The notes beneath the pieces were generated by a model. The model was not told where the DNA came from. It saw only the letters and a list, made by a program, of their open reading frames with translations, and searched no databases. Positions 1-11,224 of a stretch of DNA of 64,000 nt are shown here, piece by piece. A program made the position numbers and the translations under genes. Source of the stretch: Cylicocyclus nassatus (Eukaryota; Nematoda; Chromadorea; Rhabditida; Strongylidae); assembly GCA_958299035.1 (NCBI GenBank), contig CATQJL010000305.1, positions 66,111,618 to 66,175,617 of the forward strand, in the 5' to 3' direction. Within the stretch, counting starts at the first letter, position 1, and each line of letters begins with the position of its first letter.

Positions 1-263
1 ATCGAGGTGATACTGATGTTAGCGAAAATCTATTCATTAACAATGTCTGATAGGAGCATTATGCAAAATTGATGTTTTAGCCTGCTATCGTGTGCGTACA
101 ATAAGCTCAATAAAAGCCTTAGAAGCATAAGAGCATCAACTTTGTAATCAGCATGTCAAATAACCCCTGTGGGCCAAGTTTCATCGAATTTTGAGGTTTC
201 CAGATACTAAGCCACTCAAGTGAAATGATCATTTTCAAACAAGTTAACTTTGTTTCCTTATAT

Positions 264-1355
264 GCCAAGTCGCGTTAACGGTTGCAAAAAGCACGTTTTA
301 GAAAAGTTTCGTGCAGCTGTTGCGACATATCAAGAAGCCGAATGCAATATTCGTAAAAAGCACCAGTACAAACCTTGTGCAGAGTTTTGAAAGTCACCTG
401 TAGCATTCATCTTGTACTGCACATACACAAGAATATTACTTGTGAAAATTGAGCTCGCTTGGTGACACTGTGCTGTGGTTTTGAAAGTGGGTAACTGAAA
501 AATCACAGACAAATAAAGAGATTCTTTAACTTTTCCCCAGGTGGCATTCTTCAAGGTGGCAGAGTTGTTCTCTATATGGCGTAATCCAATACAACTTCAA
601 ATGTTTCACTATATTTTTTCTACAAATGGAAAAGCTTGGGGTATACAATGGCTAGCGGCTCAAAGAGCTTCGCTTTTGCTTTTATCACTGAACAAAACTT
701 GCTAGAAAAAACCTTATCCCAGGAAAACTACTCCCTACATTTTATCTGCACCCCCAGTTCGATGCATCAAGTCTGGCGATCAGCATCTCACATTTCACAG
801 AGGCCTTGACCTCGTGAACGACGACTAATAAGGGAGGCTCGCGGACTCCAAATGGCCGATCAGCACGGCATGCATACGATTTGAGAGTGCTTGGAACGCT
901 GATTCCAATTCTGTCTTCCCTAGCTGCAGAACGCCTCTGAGAAAAAAGTTGTGGGATTTTCTCCCACCCAATCCTAGCGCTCAAAAAGCTTGCACCATAC
1001 CATATTGTAGCGCAGTGCAATTGCGGTATCTCTGAGGTCACTGTAGGTTCGACTCTGCTCTCCGCCAATTTTTTGTGCATTGTATGAAAAAATTGAGTGA
1101 TTGAGAATTTGAATGATTTTCTAAACTTAAAGCGATATAGCAAACGACATAAACTCCATTCCATATACCCAGAAATGACATTTCCGAACCACATGTATTA
1201 TACAGTAGCTAATTTGAAGTTTCTTTTGTTTTAATCATTTTGTTTTAGCCTATCACGTCTGTCACCAAATGGCAGAAACACCGCTCTTTCGTGTTAGCGT
1301 CCTTGATTCTTTTGTCTCTCATTCCTTGACGAAACCGTATTGAAGCTATTTGCTC
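264..1355. repeat. Dispersed 1.1-kb repeat, copy A
   Basis: This stretch recurs in reverse orientation at 28515-29558 (copy B), and part of it in the same orientation at 27370-27812 (copy C). Alignment by eye starts at GCCAAGTCGCG (264 here, 29558 in copy B) and runs to the ATATACGAGGTGTCCC boundary near 1355. The longest minus-strand frame (742-1194, 150 codons) matches no family I recognise and is broken in copies B and C, so it is not called a gene. No terminal inverted repeat or target duplication was found, so the element class is unknown. Confidence 0.75.
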
Positions 1356-1918
1356 TGATATACGAGGTGTCCCAAACACCTTGGGTCCCTCTTCCCCTCT
1401 CCCCCTCCCACCCCGCCCTTCACATGAAATCCTTTCACAACTTCAGCATGTCAAACGCAAACAATTACAGAAAGCGGTCGCAGAAGTAATACTAACAAAG
1501 CCCCCTATCACGGCACCCCAAAACTATTTAGACGGCTGCGCGGCGCCATCACTGCATGCCGGGATCTAGGAGTGCTTCCTGCCATCATTGATGTTTGAAG
1601 AACTGTTGCAATGTATAAGTGGTTTTAGATTATTACATAATTACCAGTGATGTGACCATTATAGTATTACTTAAATACTGTAGCAACCATTGAAACCTCA
1701 GCTGGATTTGGCGTGACACAATGGATTATCATAAAGCAAAATCTGCTCTACCGCCAGTCCTCCTTACTAGTGTCAGTGTGCTCAATAGTTCCACCGATAT
1801 TCGGACGAGAACCATTTCAGCTAGAGGTGGATGAGAAGACTGGATGAAGCACCTGGACATTGAAAGCATCGTCGTATAGTCATAAGTGAATGCTTCGATG
1901 TCATACGCATAAGTCAGA
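1356..1918. other. No gene recognised
   Basis: Between repeat A and the Helitron 5' end there is a pyrimidine-rich stretch (about 1380-1430) and short spurious frames only. No exon, repeat or structured element was recognised. Confidence 0.5.
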
Positions 1919-1925
1919 TCTTATA

Positions 1926-2601
1926 CAGGGTGTTTCAAAAAAATGTTAACACTGTTTGATCGTTAATAACTCCCTTGCTTTCAAGTCTTTCGCCGAGCTT
2001 TAGGTACCATTTCGTAGAGCGAGGATAAACTTAGATTTACAGTATCGAGCGAATCATCCAACTCTCCTCGTTACTGTAGAATTACGGTAGGAAATTCCAG
2101 CATGTGGAACCGTCGTGAAATAAGCCCTCTGATAAAATTCTATTCAAAAATTCTGAAAAATCGTGTACTAGGGTTTTCGCGCACGCTGATTTTACTACAC
2201 AACTTTTTACAAGTGTTTTCAGCTTTTTTGACGGTGTAATCACATTTTTGACACATGCTGGGAAGTCAGTTATTACACTTTACCTAGGATAACTTTGAAA
2301 AGAAATATCATAATGAAGTGAAAGTTTGATATCCGAAATCAGCGGCTTTCATTACCATAGTAAAAGAGATTTTAGCTTGTTTGGCTCTGTTTCGAAGCAG
2401 AAAATGGGCTTTAATGGCCTAAAATCCTTGTCAAATTTCCTACCGTGATTCTACAGTAACGAGGAGAGTGATGATTCGCTCGATACTGTAAATCTAAGTT
2501 TATCTTCGCTCTACAAAATGGTACCTAAAGCTCGGCGAAAGACTTGAAAGCAAGGGAGTTATTAACGATCAAACAGTGTTAACATTTTTTGGGACACCCT
2601 G
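1926..2601. mobile_element. Mariner/Tc1-type MITE with long inverted arms
   Basis: The element is bounded by TA target duplications (1924-1925 and 2602-2603). It starts CAGGGTGTTTC and ends GGGACACCCTG. The outer ~160 bp of each side are inverted copies, for example GTTAACACTGTTTGATCG at the left and its complement near 2570. The centre has no open frame. A diverged relative lies at 27813-28514. Confidence 0.85.
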
Positions 2602-2748
2602 TATATAAAACTGAATGTCTGTTTGTATGTCTGTCTGTCTGTGTGTACGTATGTTCCGAATAGAATCCTTTACTCAACCAGTCCGGACCAAACTTGGCAC
2701 CATACACTTCGCGGCGGGTGTCCCAGGCTACTTTTCGTCATCGATTAA

Positions 2749-3555
2749 CACATTGACGACCGCTTAAGCAATGACTACCGCGTGGGACCGCTTGACACAC
2801 CATGTGTGTCAAGACTTGAATTTTATTAAATTGACTTTTATTCTGGGATAAACTCACTCCATGAGCTTTCTTTTGCACTGAATCTGTGGATGACCTCTAC
2901 CTTTTTGTCAACCTTTCAGAACTACTGTAGGTATACTGTAGATGGCAGCATGCGTTTATAGTTTAAAAATGTGGGCTCCTTAAAGGCCTTGGTCCCGAGG
3001 GCATATGTAGAAAAAAGAGCTTTCTTTTTCTTCGCCTAGACTAGGACTTGTGTTTTACTTGCTCGTTGCCACGCGGGACTATAAGCTGTGGTTGGAAACG
3101 TGCTCACAAATAGGTTTATTGTTCAGCTCTTCACATACAGTCTTCTTTCTTCCTGCTCACCCCCGAAGTTCTTCTTCTCCCTTCTGTGAAAGACTTGAAC
3201 TTGAACTTGAGCTTGAGCTTGAGGTCCTTGCGGAAGTTGTTACTTGAGGAAGCATGATCTTACGGCGGTGTGAGCTCTATTTATACAGAAAAATATCAGA
3301 TAAACGTTGAACCTCAAAATATATTTCAAGCGAAAAGAAACATAGATGATATGATAAACGTTACAAAAGCAAAACAACGCATACTTGAGAAATGTACGAT
3401 TTCAAAGAACAGAATCAATTCAAATACATGAACAAATACTTGATACATCGGTTAAACAATCGACAAATATATCTTAATTATATACATTGATTATGGATCA
3501 CTTGGTCGTCGTTGACGACAGCATACAACTAAAAATCTGCATGGCGGTCAATGTG
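2749..3555. mobile_element. piggyBac-like non-autonomous element
   Basis: TTAA tetranucleotides flank it exactly (2745-2748 and 3556-3559). The ends are inverted: CACATTGACGACCGC at the left against GGCGGTCAATGTG at the right. TTAA duplication with such termini is the piggyBac signature. It sits inside the ATCGA tract of the Helitron at 1919. A short (CTTGAA/CTTGAG)n run lies near 3190-3225. No transposase frame is present. Confidence 0.8.
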
Positions 3556-4279
3556 TTAATCGATTTTATCGATTTTTTGCAAACTCTATGCTACGGGGCT
3601 GGAAGTTGGCATAGGAGGTTAACTGAGCACGCTGATTACGAATAAAATATTGGTTTTTAGAACTCTCCATTTCTTTTACCAATTTTATCGATTTTTTGGA
3701 AAATTTGAGCTACGGGGATGGGAGTTGGCACAGGGGGTAAGTGAGCATGCTGATTACGAATATGATAACTGTTTCTAGGAATAGTCATTGCTTTTATGAT
3801 TTTTTCCAAAGATTAAACTAGAAAGGTGTGAGTTTGTACTTGGATATGCTGATTCAAATAAATTTACCTTTATTTCTCATCTCCTTCATCAAAGCATTGC
3901 TTCAGTAATCTGAGGGCCGAAATTCGGTTAGGGACTAAGCGAGTGCGCTGATTACGAAATGAAAGCCTCTTTAAATAATTCAAATGCAAATGCTACACTC
4001 AGACATAGTGGTGAAAAAGAGTACACTGATCGTCTATAAAATCTTAACCCAATTTTTTGGCGAAAAAATGTTTAATTTTCGAAACACTCTTTCAGATTTG
4101 AGGTTCTAACAGAGCTAGATTGTTGAAATTCTGCACGCACACATTCTATATGTGAAACATACCATGAAGATTTTTGAAAAAACGGTCTTTTTTGAACATA
4201 TTGGGGGGAAAAACATGATGGCATCATGGAGGAAAGCAAAAAATATTTGTAGCACTGATAGATTGGCCATCAAAAGTTA

Positions 4280-4599
4280 GGGTTCCTTCATACTACGCCG
4301 CAGGACTCGGCGAGCTGCGGCACCCGCGGCAGGACGCAGCAGCCTGTCGCAGCACGCCGCGTCCTGCGACAGGCTGCTGCGGTCGCAATGAAAATATAGT
4401 TTACGGCAACACAGCTTCGCCGGACAGGGATGTATTTCTATATTTGCTGCACGTTCGCGTTCTTAGAGAGTGTTGCTTCTCAGCGAACGAGCTTATATTT
4501 TCACTGCGACTGCAGCGGCGCAAGCTGTAGAACGCGGCATGCTATGGCAGGCTGCTGCGTCCTGTCACGTGCGCCGTGCGGCATAATATGAAGGAACCC
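4280..4599. mobile_element. PIF/Harbinger-type MITE
   Basis: The termini are GGGTTCCTTCATACTACGCC and its near-complement at the right end, flanked by TTA on both sides (4277-4279 and 4600-4602). The interior is rich in GCAGC/GCTGC and self-complementary, so single strands would fold strongly. A 92-bp deleted relative with the same ends lies at 30260-30351, there flanked by TAA. Confidence 0.85.
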
Positions 4600-4639
4600 T
4601 TAGCAATACGTATTTTTGATGCAAAGTCCTAGGATGTCT

Positions 4640-5379
4640 ACGAGACGAGATAAAAGCAGTTTTGATTTTTTGCGGAGATTCCGGTTTCATTAAGTGTTGG
4701 TACATCCGCACGCTTTTGTCGAGTGAAACTCGGGGTGAGTCCCCCGGGTTCCACTTCGGCTGAGGTGATCAATGGTTCACTCCACTAAGGTGATGACAGG
4801 AGGTTCAATTCTAACAGCCGATAGTTGTAACTGAGGCAGCCGCACAGCCTTAACTCCCTCGACAGAGGCAACGGTCCGGCATGAAGCAACCATCAGAAAT
4901 GACTGGTGCCGCGGCGCCTTATGTATATATCCTCGCCCTATATACCACTCCAGGTGGACGGAGCGAAGAGCGGTCCAAATCGTGTGGTTAAGCATAGGCT
5001 TTCTATACAAATTCTATCCGCCCCTTCCGAGTTGGTTTAACCAATCACAGCCGGCCCGCCCCTTTCCAAAGGGTATTAAGGCGGCCGATCTCGACATTGT
5101 CGGTCACTCACCTCTGCTAACCGGCGGACACTGGACCACCAAGAGCCTCGAGTATCAAGCGGAGACCAATGATTAAGGACATGAGGACCTGATAAAGGAC
5201 CGAGGATCTGAGGACCAAGCGATAAAGTCTAAAGGCTCTCTTTTCCTCGAGTACCGAGGAGCCAACAAGGCTCTACCTCAAGTAGAAAAGCCCAAAGGCT
5301 CTACTTCGAGTACTGAGAAGCCTAAAGGCTACACATCCCGGGTTCCGAAAAGCTTATAGCCCAAAGACTTTCCTATATA
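4640..5379 (+). other. Probable Helitron 5' leader with promoter-like motifs
   Basis: No gene is visible. A CCAAT-like AACCAATCAC (about 5038) and a GC-rich GGCCCGCCC lie upstream of the Helitron coding remnant. From 5220 to 5340 imperfect units of the type AAAGGCTCTAC...GAGTACTGAG repeat three times. This could be the 5' untranslated region of the Helitron that resumes at 6120; the interruption at 5380-6117 is a MITE. The Helitron 5' terminus was not identified, so the link is inference. Confidence 0.35.
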
Positions 5380-6117
5380 TTAGGTTAAACCGAAAGTTCT
5401 GTCGCACCATCTTTAAGAAATCATAACTTCTTTCCGTCAAGACTTTTTTGCGCACTTTGAATTTTGTCAGAAAGCGTAAAGCGTGTAGTTTCCAGAAGTC
5501 TCCTGGAAACTTTCCAACATGCTCAGGTTGCAGAGGTAAAAATGAAAGAACGAGATAATCCGAAATTCGGAATTTTTAAGCAAAAATTCCAAAAATCTTG
5601 AAACTGTGCAATAAAATCCAGAACAGGCATCATCCTAAGTTTTTTTTTATATTTTATTACTAACTGAGTCAAGTTTGTGCTGATTGAGCTCTTCTTTCAG
5701 AAGTTATGGTTTTTTGAAAAAAAAATGCTGAAAAATCGATTTCTTAAGAATTCTTAAGAAATTGATTTTTTGGCATTTTTTTCAAAAAATCATAACTTTT
5801 GAAAGAAGAGCTCAATCAGCACAAACTTGACTCAGTTAGTAATAAAATATAAGAAAACTTAGGATGGTGGCTGTTCTGGATTTTATCGCACAGTTTTTAG
5901 ATTTTTAGAACTTTTGCTTAAAAATTCCGAACTGCGGATGATCTCGTTCTTTCATTTTTATCTCTGCAACCTGGACATGTTGGAAAGTCTCCAGGAAGTT
6001 TTTGAAAACTACATGCTTTTCGCTTTCAGACAAAATTTGAATTGCGCAAAATTGTTGTGAGGGAAAGAAGTTATGATTTTTCGAAAATGGTGCGACAGAA
6101 CTTTCGGTTCAACCTAA
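5380..6117. mobile_element. Palindromic mariner-type MITE
   Basis: TA duplications flank it (5378-5379 and 6118-6119). It starts TTAGGTTAAACCGAAAG and ends CTTTCGGTTCAACCTAA. The left and right halves are near-complete inverted copies around a centre near 5745 (CTTAAGAATTCTTAAG), so almost the whole 738 bp can form one hairpin. There is no coding frame. The TTAGGT start is shared with the MITEs at 43499, 50800, 52049, 53450 and 56165. Confidence 0.87.
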
Positions 6118-6119
6118 TA

Positions 6120-8850
6120 TATCACAGGATGCCGCCGCAAGAAGCGTGCATCCATTGCAAAAGTTGATCCCAAGGCCAAAAATGTCAGGGATCAAAGAGA
6201 GGCTGAGACCTCCGAGCAGCGCTAGGAACGGCTAGAAGGCAATCGTGCCAGAATAACCGAGGCGAGGGCAACGCACAGCTGGAACAGCGTGAAGCAAGTC
6301 TCTCGCAAACTCGCCTGCGGCTTGCTGCTCTGAGAGTCTCAAAATCACAAGAAAGCCGTGATTCTCGACTCGCGGATAAACGGTTGAGAATCGCTGAAGC
6401 CAGATCTCATGAGACGGGTGAAGAGCGCGATTCTCGACTGGATGATGACCGAGTGAGACATGCCGAAGCCAGATCTCAGGAGACGGCCGAACAGCTCGAG
6501 TCTCGATTCGACAGCAGTCGAATGAGGACTGAGGCTTTACGAAGAGCGGAAACTGGTGCAGCGCATTCAGTACGGCTCGAATGTGATCTGCTCAACATGT
6601 CCACGCTCGACAGACATCTAGACGAGTAGATCTTTACCTCGCGGCATTTAATTACGATGGTCGACTACTCGACCCATCCGAAAGTACTAATCGGAAAGAT
6701 GGATGTCATATGTGGCAAGTGTCAAGCCAAGAGGTTCAGAGCCAAACCTCCTGGCATGTGCTATTCCAGCGCAAAGTCGACCTTCCGCCTTTACGTGAGC
6801 CGCCTGGGTCGCTTCGTTCATACATGTCCGGCACAGTGCCGTGTCCAGGCATTTCTTGCAGAATAGCAGGGGGTCCAATGCAGGCTTCCAGATGACGTCC
6901 TTTGGCACTACAGTTGCCACGCCAGACGTTGAGGAACAGGGCTTCATGCCAACGTTTAAGGTGCAGGGACAGGTTTATCATAGAGTTGGATCCCTGCTTC
7001 CTAATGGCAATGATAGCCCCAAGTTCTTGCAGCTGTACTTCGTCTGCGACGAGCAGCTGCAAGCGAATTAACATTGCGGCAATATCGGTGGCACAAAGCT
7101 GGACGTCGTGCTAGAGCTGCAAAGAATACTGCATCGGCACAACGATCTGGTGAACGACTTCAAGACCACTTGGAGAAAATGCCTACAGACGAGTATAAGG
7201 TCGGTTATCCGTGCTTACAAGAGGCCTGCTGGTGCATGGATGACGTTTCAACGCTCTGTCTGTAAGCGAGGCGGCTATGGTCTTGGTTGGCGAAGACGAC
7301 TGCCACAGGCGTGACATTATCATCAAAAAACGTTGCGAAACGTTGCAGCGTATCTCTGAAACTCATAAATCGTACGATGCCCTACAGTACCCAATCATGT
7401 TCTGAGATGGAGTTAGACGGGTATTACTTCGAACTATGGCAGAGAAATCCTAGCACTGGCGCTCTCACCAATAAAAAAGGTATCGGCTTTGGATTTCTAT
7501 GCGCATCGCATGATGATAAGGTCCACTTCCTTCAAAGAAAGTTGTGAAATGTCGCCAGCTGTTTCACCAGTTCATAGGGGACATGTATGCCAAGATCGAG
7601 AGTGAGGGGCTGCTATACATCCGACGCAACAGCGAAAGCTGCATGCAAACGACTACATCCACCTGCGGGATGCCGTGGTCGAAGATGGAAATGTCACTGA
7701 CCTTGAGCAAATGGTCATACTACCATCCTCCTTCACGGGCGGCCGACAACACATGCACGAGTACACTCAGGACGCGATGGCCTACGTTAAAGCGTACGTT
7801 CGTCCTGATCTGGTCGTCACGCTTACGTGCAACCCGGCGTGGACCGAAATTGCGGAAGAGCTCTTCCCTGGTGAACCGCCTTCTGACCTTCACGACATTA
7901 CGGCGAGAGTCTTAACAGAAGCTCACGAAGCTTATAGACGTGCTAAGAACAGCCACGTCTACGGAGACACTCGCTGCTGGATGTACACCGTGGAATGGCA
8001 GAAACGCGGTCTTCCGCATGCCCAAATCTTAGTGTGGCTGAAGGAGAAGATACGCCTAGATCAGGTCGACAGCATCATCTCGGCGGAGCTTTCCAGTCAA
8101 GAACCTCAAAAACTTGGTCCATGGGCCCTGCGGACCACTAAATCCGATCGCCTTACATGAAGGACGGCAAATGCACCAAAAGGTACCCTTGGCAATTGAT
8201 CATCGAAACTCAAACGGGGACTGACTGATGGCTATCCTCTGTACAGAAGGCGAAAGCCTGATGACGTAGGACACACCACCGTCATCAAAATGAAGGTGGA
8301 CCATCAGACCGTAGACGCCGAGGTGGACAACTGCGGGGCTGTGCCGTACACTCCCTTGCTCTCGAAAATGTTCCGAGCACATATCAATGTGGAGTACTGT
8401 AATTCGTTGGAGTCGATTAAGTACGTCTGCAAATATGTGAACAAGGGAAGCGACATGGTAACGTTCGGCCTCGAGCATGCCACTGCACCGTTTGATAAGA
8501 TCGAGCGTTATTAAACGGGCAGGTACATAAGCATCAACGAGGAAGTTTGGCGTATCCTGGGTTTCAGGATACACGCATTAGCCATGTCACCCATCTACAT
8601 GTCCATCTAGAGAATGGACAACGCGTCTACTTTACGGCTGATAATGCGCGGCAAAGAGCTGTGCAACCACCTCAAACAACTTTGACGGCATTCTTCCTTT
8701 TGTGCCAACGGGATCCCCAGAAGTTCCAAGATATTATACTTGAGACAAGGTGCCGAGGTTTCCGGACATGACGTCAGAGCAGCGGATGTGTTAGCAAGTG
8801 TATATACTGTACACCCTAACCAAGCCGAATGCTTTACCTCACATAAACAG
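6120..8850 (+). pseudogene. Helitron replicase, N-terminal and Rep region, decayed
   Basis: This is the Rep half of a rolling-circle transposase in several frames. In order: an Arg/Glu/Ala-rich repeat region (6240-6580, units like AEARSQETAEQ); a cysteine cluster with AKRFRAKPPGMC (from 6720); conserved blocks such as GQVYHRVGSLLP (about 6967), LYIRRNSESCM (7610) and ILPSSFTGGRQHMHEYT (7717); and the Rep domain LTCNPAW...YTVEWQKRGLPHAQILVWL (7822-8043). The tyrosine motif KYVCKYVNKG is at 8419-8448. In the nuclease HUH position the codons read H-A-Q (8017-8025), where Helitrons normally have H-A-H. The frame continues to VYTVHPNQAECF near 8835 and then stops matching. Many frameshifts and stops make it inactive. 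The helicase half is absent here; 22298-24317 overlaps its last ~140 bp and is a different copy. Confidence 0.9.
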
Positions 8851-8930
8851 TAGAGAATAAGGTTGTGAAAGAAAACACGAAAGTCTGCTAGTTAATTGTT
8901 TAATGTTAATAAATAAATTTCACACATCGG

Positions 8931-8981
8931 TTTCGGGGCTAAGTATACCGGTAGTGTGGCTTTCTTGCCGCCCCTCATCAG
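8931..8981 (-). ncRNA. Hammerhead ribozyme core of the PLE
   Basis: On the minus strand CTGATGA (8981-8975) is followed by GGGGC, a 30-base loop region with its own small hairpin (GGC aagaaa GCC), then GCCCC and GAAA (8934-8931). CUGAUGA, a perfect 5-bp stem II and GAAA are the conserved parts of a hammerhead. The upstream TACGC...GCGAAGTA (about 9006-8982) can form stem I. I could not close a convincing stem III or place the cleavage site, so activity is unproven. PLEs are known to carry hammerhead motifs, and this one lies just past the RT remnant on the same strand. Confidence 0.6.
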
Positions 8982-9168
8982 TACTTCGCAAGAAAGCGTA
9001 AAAACATACTGGAACCTAGTATTACGGACTAAGTAGGCCAAGAGGAGTGGAGGAAGAAAGGAAACTGAGGTAAAAGCTGTACAAAGTGATAATGAGTGGC
9101 GACTATTTCGTGCTGAGGTCTTACATCCTGACTTCAGCTGTCCTTCCGCCCGAATATAGCGCGTTGGC

Positions 9169-10380
9169 TTATTGCCAGGTCGCACGTAAGTCATGGAGTA
9201 GTGAAAGATGTACTGTTGTGTAAAACTCGTATTTACGTAAAATATTTGGTCTGTTGTACAAGGCATGGAATAAAGCATGTATGAAGTTGCTACCATCCCA
9301 CCCGTTATGCTTCACCATGTGTCCAAGTTCTAGTAATCTATCTCTAAAATCTGTATAAGAGGTACAGTTCCGATAAGTTCGTACTACCTCGGTTGTCAAT
9401 GTATTAGTTGGTATATATCGAGTATGTTCGATAATGGGGTTATATAATAATTTTGAAATTATAATCGTCTGTTTATTATTTTATAAAGTTTCTACAGTGA
9501 GGACCAGAAAATTTGTTTTCGTTCTTTATGTAATGGTTTTTTTCTATTTTCAGAGACTGGTCATATATGGCTTCTACCATTCTTTCTAAATCTATTGCGG
9601 TGATACGTGTAGGATGTCGTCTATGTACCTATACGTATGGTTAAACATAAATCTCTTTTGGATGTTCAAATTTCCTATGTTTTTCATAAAATCATATTCA
9701 AAAAATGCTAATCAAGGTCAGCCGTTTGAGGACTGCACGATGCACCCTGAAGAATACCCCTAATTTGTTGATAATTGTCCCCCCAATATATAAGAAGCCC
9801 GATGTTAGTAGTGATCTATCATTACAATAAGGCCTTCGATCTGACAAAACTTTACTTTGTGTTGACGACATTATGTGGTAAACTTGTGAATAGACTGGAG
9901 AAACCAGCCTATATTTCTAAGTTTCCTTTCGCAGAGCCTGAGTCTCTCACTACCTCACTGCTGCTTTCTATAACTCATGTTTAATTTTAGACCTATTCCA
10001 AAAAGCTTTACAATAATTAGCGAAATGTTTCCTAATTTGAGCTAATTTGAGCTGAAATAATGTAGTAAGTGGCTTAATTGTGCCTCTTTTTGCAACGGTT
10101 ATATTCTTTTTTATGGGATTTCTGTGCATTTTCGGAATTCCATATATTCTAAGTACTTCATTAAACTTTTTATCATATTCAATGCTCAAGCTGTTCAATA
10201 TTTGCTTATGTCTATTTCGTATCTCATTTACCTGAATTGAAGTCGGTATATGAGTAGGGCCTTCTAAGTTTGTCTGATCCATTTCTCTTACAATCATTTG
10301 GAGGTAGAACCCTTGCATGTAAAACTGAAATTTGCACTAGCTTTATCTATTGGAGTAATCACGAAGCTGTATTCTATTGA
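9169..10380 (-). pseudogene. PLE reverse transcriptase, Naiad-like, decayed
   Basis: Minus-strand RT remnant. The N-terminal block reads VITPIDKASANFSF with a following GFYLQMIVREMD (10365-10275), then YGIPKMHRNPIKKN (about 10145). Next comes the QGASCSPQTADL block (complement near 9729-9752), the catalytic palm RYIDDILHVS (YIDD complement at 9616-9627) and a C-terminal block SYTDFRDRLLELG (about 9350). These are PLE-type RT motifs. Stops and frameshifts separate most blocks. The endonuclease domain lies upstream in transcription order (11225-11643) and the hammerhead core downstream (8931-8981). In canonical Penelope elements GIY-YIG is C-terminal, so this order resembles the permuted Naiad group. 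The part between 10380 and 11224 holds degenerate linker, with a K-rich stretch following the endonuclease. Confidence 0.82.
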
Positions 10381-11224
10381 GAACCTCCTTGTCATATTCG
10401 TCGCATTCGGCAAGATTCTTGTCATATATGCTGTGAAGGCTACACTTAGTCTTATTTTTGAAATATTCAGTCAAGTTCTTGTTTAGTGTTTTCTTATTAG
10501 TAGCCAAAGTGCGAAATTTGTTTGTGCATTTTATCGTTAACTTCCAGCAAGGTCATCTAACATGTCCTTAATCTCTGCTTTTGTCTATAGTGTGCCTTCT
10601 GTATTTGCTGTATTTGTCAACACTTATAAAATCTAATCTTCCTGTGCAAAGGTGTTTATGATTTGAGTCTATATATTCCGGATATTTGCTGCAGTCACAT
10701 GTCTGATATTTATTGCCTCTTCTGAGACATTATGTATACCTTTGAGGAAGCTGTGACAATTGAATATTTCCAGGCTCAAAGGCATTTTCAGAGTATACTG
10801 AACTCGTACGCTAATATCTTTCAAGTTATCTACATGTAATTGCTCCGTCAATATGCGTTGAATATGTGAACTGTTGCATAACTTCTTTCCATAATACTAC
10901 CTTGATATGAGATTATGACCATGATTTCCTCTCTGTGTATTTCCTCTTTCTCTTTCCTCCCGCAAAAAGGTTTGCTACTAGTGAATATATTTTATAGTTA
11001 TGTTCAAAATTTAGTTGCGAAAAATCTCTTGTAAAAGTGAAATCTATTAAGCGATTTATTTCTGCCTTATTCAATGTTCTGAAGTATGTGAATAGAGTGT
11101 GACTTATAAGTTACCTATTATCGTCACTATTTCTCCTGTTCTATCATCACATTCAACCTTTTTTTACCTTCTTTTCTTACCCCTTCTTCTTTTCATTGTA
11201 ATCGGACAGATAAAGTATGGGTGT

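Larger units (their letters stand above)
1919..3800 (+). mobile_element. Non-autonomous Helitron, degraded, with two nested insertions
   Basis: The first bases TCTTA (1919-1923) are separated from the rest of the Helitron 5' terminus (TATATAAAACTGAATG from 2602) by a mariner-type MITE. Removing the MITE gives TCTTATATATAAAACTG, one base from the terminus at 34490 and 37935. The element then follows the family: TCTG/TATG microsatellite, TGTTCCGAATAG, CCGGACCAAACTTGGCAC, ATCGATTTTATCGA tracts and CTACGGGGCTGG minisatellite-like units. A piggyBac-like element splits it again at 2745-3559. The expected 3' CTAG end was not found and the sequence fades near 3800. Confidence 0.72.

Noticed and set aside
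742..1194. 150-codon minus-strand frame as a gene
   Set aside because: It lies wholly in the dispersed 1.1-kb repeat. The matching frame in copy B is interrupted and no domain is recognisable.
6687..7074. Minus-strand frames within the Helitron Rep region
   Set aside because: They are antisense to conserved plus-strand Helitron blocks and have no domain of their own.
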